Positions 30,585 through 35,162 of a DNA stretch of 35,162 nt are shown here, piece after piece. The translations under genes were made by a program, and so were the position numbers. Source of the DNA: CAYVBE01 sp964448935 (lineage in GTDB: Bacteria; Planctomycetota; Brocadiia; SM23-32); NCBI GenBank assembly GCA_964448935.1, contig CAYVBE010000018.1:1-35162 (forward strand), given 5' to 3'. Numbering within the stretch: the stretch's first letter is position 1; every line of letters starts with the position of its first letter. Under the pieces are notes generated by a model. The model was not told where the DNA came from, searched no databases, and saw only the letters and a list, made by a program, of their open reading frames with translations.

Positions 30585-32706
30585 CGACCAATCGCCGGCC
30601 CTGAGCCGCCTGCAGGCCCGCCGGGAGGAGGGGGGAGTCTGGTTCTTCGTCTCCCTGGCCATACACATCGCCGCCCTCCTGCTGCTGGCCTATATGACGC
30701 CCGTGCGGGAGCTGGTGAAACCCGTCTTCGAGCCGAAACCGAAAGAGCCTCAGATGTCCGCCTCCGCCCTCCGGGAGCTGGCGGAGAACCTCCAGTTCAG
30801 CGCCGCCGAACGCATCCGCACTAACGTGGCGGAACTGGAGCGCGTGCTGGACGAGATGAGCAATATCCACGAGACGATGGGCGAGGATTTCTCCACCTTC
30901 GAGGAGCAGCGCGCGCGGGAGGCCGCCGAGGACGCCGCCGAGCAGATGGAGGCCGCGCTGGAGCACATGGAGAAAGCCGAAGAGGCCATGGAGAACGACG
31001 CCCCCGTTAAGGATGTGGACCAGCGGCAGGCCCTGGCCGAGCGCGCCCAGGAACGCGCCATGAACAAGCTGCAACTCTCCCCCCTGGACGTGACCGAGAC
31101 CAGAACCGCCCACAAGAGGGCCCAGGAGGTCCACCAGGGGTCGAAGGCCGCCCACGACGAGGATGCGGAGCTGCGCGTGGACGTGGAGAAAGTGGAGCGC
31201 GCCATCGAAGAGGTGGAAAAGGAGAAGAGGTCCCTGGAGGAGCGCTTCGAGGCGATGAACGCCGAGGAGCGCGAGGGAGGCAGCGGGAAGCGGCTGAAGG
31301 ATGACATCCAGAAGCGCAAGGACAGGATCGCGGAGCGGGAAGAACAGGCGGCCGAGGTCCGGAAACAGCAGGAGAAGGCGCTCAAGAAGGCGATCGAAAA
31401 GCAGAAGGAGGCCGCGACCGCCCAGCAAGAGGCCCTCGATACCCTCCAGGCCACCATCGAGAAACACAAGGCTATGACGGCCTCACAAACCGGCGGCCCC
31501 GAAACGGATCAGGCGACCGGAGGTCCGCAGGTCTCTGCCGTCCCGACAGGGAACGAGGAAGGCGCGGAGGAGACGGCCGACCTGGGTAAACTCTACACCG
31601 GCGCGCGCCAGATGGAGGACAACATCGCCGAGACCCTCAAGGAGGTCCGCGCCATGGACCTGGCCGTGGTGCGCGACATCAAGCTGGAGCAGGCACGCAA
31701 GGACATTGACCTGGTCCGCCCCGTGCGGCCGGACCTGAACACGGAACTGCTCCGCGAGGAGGTCAAGACGGGCAGGCGCTTCGAGGAACACAACGAGGAG
31801 GTCGAGAAGGCACTGCGTGAGACCACCTCCATGGTGGACCTGGCCTACCGCATGCTGGAGATGGCCAACCAGAGCGTCGAGGACATGAAGTTCGGCACTC
31901 CCGCAGGCCACGCCGAGATCGAACCCAGCGCGACCGAGCTGGAGCTGATCATCCGCGAACTGGCCATGGAGGACGTCACCGGGCGGTTCAGTGACATGGC
32001 CGCGATGATGGAGGCCATGTCCGAGCAGCAGGCGCAGGCTGAAGGCGAGGAGGAAGGCGAGGAAGGCGCCGAGATGGGCCACGTGGCCCTGCAGGACATA
32101 GAGGACCTGACCGAGGAGGGAACGGAGGACGGGACGGGGTTCATAATAAGCGAGGAGGGCGAAAGCGCGGGCGACATGCCCTACCTCTCCCCGGAGACCC
32201 CCAAACTCGGCGCGCGCAAGATCACCAGCGACGGCATCCCCACGCGCTGGCTCTACATTGATAGCTGGTACACCATCGGCCCCTTTCCCAACCCTAACCG
32301 GGTCAACATTGACCGCGAGTTCCCGCCGGACAGCCTGGTGGACCTGGACGCGACCTATCGCGGCAAGGGCGGCCGCACCATCCGGTGGCAGTTCGTCCAA
32401 AGCCACATGCCCGAGGTCGTCCCGCCCAACCGCGAGGAATACGGCATCTGGTACGCCTACACCGAGCTCTATTGCGAGGAGGCCATGGACGCCTGGATCG
32501 CCCTGGGCACAGACGACCGGGGGGTCCTCAAGATCAACGGCGTCCCCGTCTGGATCAGCTCAAAGCGCCTCAAGGGGTGGGACGTGGACGAGGTCTGGCG
32601 CCGCGTGCACCTGCGCAGAGGCGTCAACCGCCTGCTCTACCGCGTCGAGAACGGCTGGTACCACATAGGCTTCAGCATGGTCATGCGCCTGGACGAGCCG
32701 CAGTGA
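30565..32706 (+). CDS. One-TM coiled-coil protein with C-terminal beta-sandwich-like domain, in the TonB position
   Basis: The product has 713 residues. A cytoplasmic start of 24 residues is followed by one transmembrane helix (WFFVSLAIHIAALLLLAYM, about 26-44) and a short KPVFEPKPKEP stretch. A very long Glu/Lys/Arg-rich coiled coil runs from about 65 to 310, then a linker, more helix to about 490 and an acidic stretch. From about 555 to 713 a beta-rich domain reads WLYIDSWYTIGPFPNPN, IWYAYTELYCEEAMDAWIALGTDDRGVLKINGVPVW and LRRGVNRLLYRVENGWYHIGFSMVMRL. This resembles the secreted 'GPFP' domain common in planctomycete-like proteins. The topology matches TonB (N-in, one TM, Pro-rich start), but no TonB C-terminal domain is present. 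The GTG start overlaps exbD. It is probably the effector moved by ExbBD. Confidence 0.75.
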   Translation: MSPLTDSDQSPALSRLQARREEGGVWFFVSLAIHIAALLLLAYMTPVRELVKPVFEPKPKEPQMSASALRELAENLQFSAAERIRTNVAELERVLDEMSNIHETMGEDFSTFEEQRAREAAEDAAEQMEAALEHMEKAEEAMENDAPVKDVDQRQALAERAQERAMNKLQLSPLDVTETRTAHKRAQEVHQGSKAAHDEDAELRVDVEKVERAIEEVEKEKRSLEERFEAMNAEEREGGSGKRLKDDIQKRKDRIAEREEQAAEVRKQQEKALKKAIEKQKEAATAQQEALDTLQATIEKHKAMTASQTGGPETDQATGGPQVSAVPTGNEEGAEETADLGKLYTGARQMEDNIAETLKEVRAMDLAVVRDIKLEQARKDIDLVRPVRPDLNTELLREEVKTGRRFEEHNEEVEKALRETTSMVDLAYRMLEMANQSVEDMKFGTPAGHAEIEPSATELELIIRELAMEDVTGRFSDMAAMMEAMSEQQAQAEGEEEGEEGAEMGHVALQDIEDLTEEGTEDGTGFIISEEGESAGDMPYLSPETPKLGARKITSDGIPTRWLYIDSWYTIGPFPNPNRVNIDREFPPDSLVDLDATYRGKGGRTIRWQFVQSHMPEVVPPNREEYGIWYAYTELYCEEAMDAWIALGTDDRGVLKINGVPVWISSKRLKGWDVDEVWRRVHLRRGVNRLLYRVENGWYHIGFSMVMRLDEPQ

Positions 32707-32792
32707 GCGGACCGCGGCACGAACGCGGATGCCGCGTGCAGTAGCATATCCGCCCTTGCAGCCCCCCAATGACAAGCGGGACCCCACGCGCC

Positions 32793-32837
32793 GTCATTGC
32801 GAGCCCGCGCCGTCCGCGCGCGCGGCAATCTCGCCGT
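32793..32837 (-). repeat. 45-bp interspersed palindromic repeat, copy 2 (inverted)
   Basis: Read on the minus strand it runs from ACGGCGAGATTGCC to CTCGCAATGAC and agrees with copy 1 (5254-5298) in 42 of 45 positions. It lies after the last gene of the exb operon. Confidence 0.7.
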
Positions 32838-32929
32838 CCCCCCCGGTCGGCCGATCCCCGTGCGCCACCGCGATCCTCGCGAATGAGTGAGCATCCACTC
32901 GCACCGTTTCATCCGTAAAGGCCCGACAG

Positions 32930-33020
32930 GGCCGATTCAAGGGTAGCCCAGGGCGGCGCCGAAGGCGCCAGAGTCCTGGGTCGAAAGCGGGAAAACAACA
33001 TAGAGCCCCCACAAGGGGGC
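32930..33020 (+). repeat. CCCAGGG-type interspersed palindromic repeat, copy C
   Basis: AGCCCAGGGCGGCGCCGAAGG is followed by GCGCC and CCTGGGT, then AACAACATAGAGCCCCCACA and AGGGGGC. The order of inverted repeats matches copy A near 2.8 kb. The 400-nt gap 32707-33103 otherwise holds only the 45-bp repeat and no gene. Confidence 0.55.
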
Positions 33021-33103
33021 CATTCAACCTTTCCGCAGCAGACAGGCCGCTGCAGCGCTCGAAGCACTTACTCGGGGGGCCGGCCCCCGGAAAAACTGCC
33101 GCC

Positions 33104-34633
33104 TCACCCGCCGGGCGCCTCGATAAAGCAGTGCGGGTCGCGCTCCTCGAAGATGTCCAGCCCCAGCCCGTGCGCCACGGCCAGGCAACCGCCGCAATAC
33201 GCCCGCAGAGCGCACTCGGCGCACGCCGCGGTGCCGTCCCGGTAGCGCTGCGCGGCGGGCGAATCGTATATCTGCCCGATACTCCGCTCGAAGACGTTGC
33301 CCAGCAGGCTGGGGAACTTGCGGCACGCGTGGGCCTGACCGTCCGGCAGGACGGCCAGGAAGTTGAACGCGGCCCCGCAGCCGAACCCCGTGCAGCCGCC
33401 GAAGGGCTCCCTGCCCCACCGCTTCCGCACGATGTTGATCAGGTTGTCCTTCAGGCCCAGAACCGGGTTGTCCCGCGCCGCCTCGGTGTATTCCTCCAGG
33501 AAGGCGGCGTACTCCTCGCGCGACGGCAGGGCCAGGTTCGCCCCCTCGCCGACCGGCGAGAGGCGGTTGAAGGTGAACGAGTCCGCCCTGTCCCGCAGCA
33601 GTTCCGCCAGTGGCAGCACCTGGCCGATGTTCGCGGCGGTGAGCGTCAGCATCACCCCGGAGCGCATCCCCTCTTGCCGCAGGAGGTCCAGGAACTCGAT
33701 GACGCGGTCGAACTGCCCGGGTCCGCGGATTTCGTCATTGTGTTCACGCAGCCCTTCCAGGCTCACCTGGTAGTAGCGCGGCGGCTGGGTATCCATTATC
33801 CGGCGCACCTGTTCGCGGGAGGCCGGGTTGCCCAGGATCGAGGTGGTGAACCACCGGTCGGCGGCGGCCTGATACAGATCGCAGAAGGCGGGATGCAGCA
33901 GCGGATTGCCGCCGCTGAAGCTGACGTTGCCCCGCACGTTGCGGCTCCGGCAGAACTCCGCCAGGTCGTCGAGGACGCCGACGCCCTGCTCCCGCGTCAT
34001 GGGTGATCGCTCGGAGCGGTCGTAGCAGTGTTTGCAGTGCAGGTCGCACCGCTGCGTGATGTGCCACTGGAGGGTGAAAGTCTCCGCGACGTCGGCCTGG
34101 CCTTCGACGTATCGGTTGCCGTGCGGCGAGCGCCGCAGCGTGGACGCCGGCCCGATCAGGAAGCCCTCGTCCACCGCGTTGCGCAGGATGCCGTCTATCG
34201 CGTGGGGGTGGACGCCCCCCTGCCGCGCGGCTTCGTCGGCCTCCATGTCCTCTGCCGCCATCTTGACGGCGAGAAGCTCGGTGTTGGTGGCCGCCTTCAC
34301 ATGCGTCTCTCCCGACGCCGGATCGCGCCAGACAAGCGCGAACTGCTCTCCCGGATTTGGCGCCTCCTCGGATCCATCGAAGAGGCCGGCCAGTTGCCAG
34401 TCCAGCCGCAAAACGGCCAGCGCGGGATTCAGCCGATAGCTCTCGGCCTCCGTCGCGACTTCAGCGTCCACGGACGAGACGGTCCGCAACGCCCCCTCCA
34501 GCCGCGTCAGGTCAGGCAGCAGCCCCGGTTCGTCCAGACCCCGGGCGCCCAGCCGCTGCCAGGCCTCGTCCGCCAGCAGTCGGCGGCAGATCGGATATCT
34601 CTCTTCGAGATTGTCCTTAGGCAAAGCCCCCAT
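33104..34633 (-). CDS. sbtM: Radical SAM/SPASM peptide maturase, SbtM-like
   Basis: The product has 509 residues. The radical SAM cluster motif is Cys196-x3-Cys200-x2-Cys203 (CDLHCKHCYD), followed by VSFSGGNPLLHP, the SAM-binding GGE-like motif. The C-terminal SPASM domain for two more Fe-S clusters has a Cys-x12-Gly-x4-Cys part (GCGAAFN to HACRKF), then CAECALRAYCGGC and a last Cys in DPHCF; the final spacing is Cx2C instead of the usual Cx3C. The first 185 residues include a winged-helix-like stretch (ELLAVKMAAEDMEADEAAR, AIDGILRNAVDEGFLI) that could bind the precursor as a PqqD-like element. The nearby Cys-rich peptide makes the SbtM family (thio(seleno)oxazole RiPP maturase) the best fit. 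Start ATG at 34633; the ribosome binding site is weak. Confidence 0.82.
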   Translation of the reverse strand: MGALPKDNLEERYPICRRLLADEAWQRLGARGLDEPGLLPDLTRLEGALRTVSSVDAEVATEAESYRLNPALAVLRLDWQLAGLFDGSEEAPNPGEQFALVWRDPASGETHVKAATNTELLAVKMAAEDMEADEAARQGGVHPHAIDGILRNAVDEGFLIGPASTLRRSPHGNRYVEGQADVAETFTLQWHITQRCDLHCKHCYDRSERSPMTREQGVGVLDDLAEFCRSRNVRGNVSFSGGNPLLHPAFCDLYQAAADRWFTTSILGNPASREQVRRIMDTQPPRYYQVSLEGLREHNDEIRGPGQFDRVIEFLDLLRQEGMRSGVMLTLTAANIGQVLPLAELLRDRADSFTFNRLSPVGEGANLALPSREEYAAFLEEYTEAARDNPVLGLKDNLINIVRKRWGREPFGGCTGFGCGAAFNFLAVLPDGQAHACRKFPSLLGNVFERSIGQIYDSPAAQRYRDGTAACAECALRAYCGGCLAVAHGLGLDIFEERDPHCFIEAPGG

Positions 34634-34657
34634 GGCTGCCGTTCCGGCGGACCCGGT

Positions 34658-34690
34658 GGGATCGGTACCCGCTTCAGGCGGACCGATCCC
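34658..34690 (-). promoter_or_regulatory. Intercistronic hairpin between sbtA and sbtM
   Basis: GGGATCGGT (34658-34666) and ACCGATCCC (34682-34690) are perfectly complementary. Inside them CCGC (34669-34672) pairs with GCGG (34678-34681) across a 2-nt bulge and a 5-nt loop. No T-run follows, so it looks like an RNA-stability or partial-termination element that would favour the peptide over the enzyme. Confidence 0.5.
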
Positions 34691-34792
34691 CCGGCGATCC
34701 GCAAATGGAAAAGTCCAGTTACACCACCGTGGACCTGCCGGCCCACGGCGGTCCCGTTGAGCGTTCAGCAGACCGTAGAGAGGTCCGCCTCC

Positions 34793-34990
34793 CTATTTGG
34801 TTGAGGCCCCGCAGGAACCGTTCCCGCAGGATCCCTGCCCGCAGGAGTGCTCGCCCTTCTCCTCGGTTTTCTGGGTGCACGAACTGCAGCTACCGGTGCC
34901 GGCGCAGCCGGTGCTCACGATTGTCGCGCCGGCCAGAAGCCCCGCCACACTCAACGTCGCCAGAGTCTTGGCAATAGTCCCCTTATCCAA
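34793..34990 (-). CDS. sbtA: Cys-rich RiPP precursor peptide, SbtA-like
   Basis: The 65-residue peptide starts at a TTG (34990) that follows AGGGGGT at seven nucleotides and lies about 60 nt downstream of a near-consensus promoter. Residues 1-25 contain a hydrophobic segment (TLATLSVAGLLAGATIVSTG) like a signal or membrane anchor. The rest has six Cys after Cys29: GSCSSC, then three units HSCG, GSCG and GSCG near the C-terminus, ending in ASTK. The adjacent SPASM maturase and the repeated SCG units match the family described as selenobiotic or thio(seleno)oxazole RiPP precursors (SbtA). No in-frame TGA occurs, so this is an all-Cys version. An alternative is a HvfA/BufA-like Cys-rich metallophore precursor, but their DUF692 partner is absent. 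Confidence 0.75.
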   Translation of the reverse strand: MDKGTIAKTLATLSVAGLLAGATIVSTGCAGTGSCSSCTQKTEEKGEHSCGQGSCGNGSCGASTK

Positions 34991-35025
34991 CGTACTACCC
35001 CCTTTACAGAAACAGAGATTAACTC

Positions 35026-35044
35026 GCCCGTGTCTCGCACGGGC
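35026..35044 (-). promoter_or_regulatory. Hairpin in the sbtA leader
   Basis: GCCCGTG and CACGGGC form a perfect 7-bp stem with a 5-nt loop, a few nucleotides after the predicted transcription start. It may protect the 5' end or regulate translation. Confidence 0.4.
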
Positions 35045-35057
35045 ACCCCAAATAGTG

Positions 35058-35086
35058 AGTGTACCGGCGGCGGTCGCCCCTGTCAA
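35058..35086 (-). promoter_or_regulatory. Near-consensus promoter for sbtA-sbtM
   Basis: On the minus strand TTGACA (35086-35081), exactly 17 nt, then TACACT (35063-35058). It is among the strongest-looking promoters in the window, which fits high expression of a small peptide. The last 76 nt of the window beyond it show no identifiable gene. Confidence 0.75.
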
Positions 35087-35162
35087 AGGTAAACGGCCCT
35101 GCTTTTCCCATTCGCCGAGGGCCAGGTTGGCTTCAGGAAGTTCTTTCCGGTCCATGAAGGTC

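Noticed and set aside
34793..34990. Selenocysteine in the SbtA-like peptide
   Set aside because: All relevant codons are TGC and the stop is TAG; there is no in-frame TGA.
34793..35155. Longer 120-residue version of the Cys-rich peptide starting near 35155
   Set aside because: The extra N-terminal part would be translated through the promoter and leader hairpin; the TTG at 34990 has the proper ribosome binding site.

Overview
This is a GC-rich (roughly two-thirds GC by eye) bacterial chromosomal window. It carries 28 recognisable intact or edge-truncated protein genes, one decayed gene, one candidate structured RNA and several families of short interspersed repeats. I see no tRNA, rRNA, CRISPR array, prophage or insertion sequence. 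The gene mix suggests an uncultured, polysaccharide-using bacterium of Planctomycetota or a neighbouring candidate phylum such as Hydrogenedentota or Sumerlaeota. The clues are secreted clan GH-A and GH105 enzymes, a secreted beta-helix protein, several URO-D-family proteins, an NPCBM-tailed hydrolase-like protein, a fused E1 alpha/beta dehydrogenase and CCCAGGG-type dispersed palindromes. That placement is inference and weak. Promoters look like ordinary sigma-70 type, and many match TTGACA-N16-18-TATAAT well.

Layout. 1-2.5 kb: 5' part of a secreted clan GH-A glycoside hydrolase on the minus strand, running off the window. 2.5-3.2 kb: gene-free, with two copies of a palindromic repeat. 3.3-5.2 kb: plsY and a secreted EF-hand/esterase protein. 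5.4-6.3 kb: a frameshifted, truncated short-chain dehydrogenase remnant and a ParB-fold protein. 6.4-9.1 kb: a tight plus-strand DNA-repair run of Fpg-type glycosylase, RIC-like hemerythrin protein, Fe-S type-4 uracil-DNA glycosylase and DUF72. 9.2-11.1 kb: a small membrane protein, a SAM hydrolase (DUF62 family) and an NTF2-like anchored protein. 11.1-13.5 kb: fused 2-oxoacid dehydrogenase E1. 13.6-14.4 kb: an MNT/HEPN toxin-antitoxin pair. 14.5-20.7 kb: two divergent URO-D-family methyltransferase-like genes, an ADP-ribosylglycohydrolase, a secreted beta-helix protein and a flavin reductase.

20.7-24.6 kb: an extended -10 promoter, about 270 nt of strongly structured non-coding sequence ending in a clean terminator, then tig-clpP-clpX. 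The clpP product has several altered active-site positions. 24.6-29.2 kb: a membrane-anchored hydrolase-like pseudoenzyme with an NPCBM tail, a flavodoxin and a GH105 enzyme. 29.2-32.7 kb: exbB and exbD followed, by overlap, by a one-TM coiled-coil protein ending in a beta-sandwich-like domain where TonB would be expected. 32.7-33.1 kb: repeats.

33.1-35.1 kb holds the most notable system. A 65-residue Cys-rich peptide (SbtA-like, ending in three SCG units) sits under a near-consensus promoter. A radical SAM/SPASM maturase (SbtM-like) follows, separated from it by a strong intercistronic hairpin. This looks like a complete minimal thio(seleno)oxazole-type RiPP locus in an all-cysteine version. 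Assignments of function rest on motif recognition by eye; no database search was possible.
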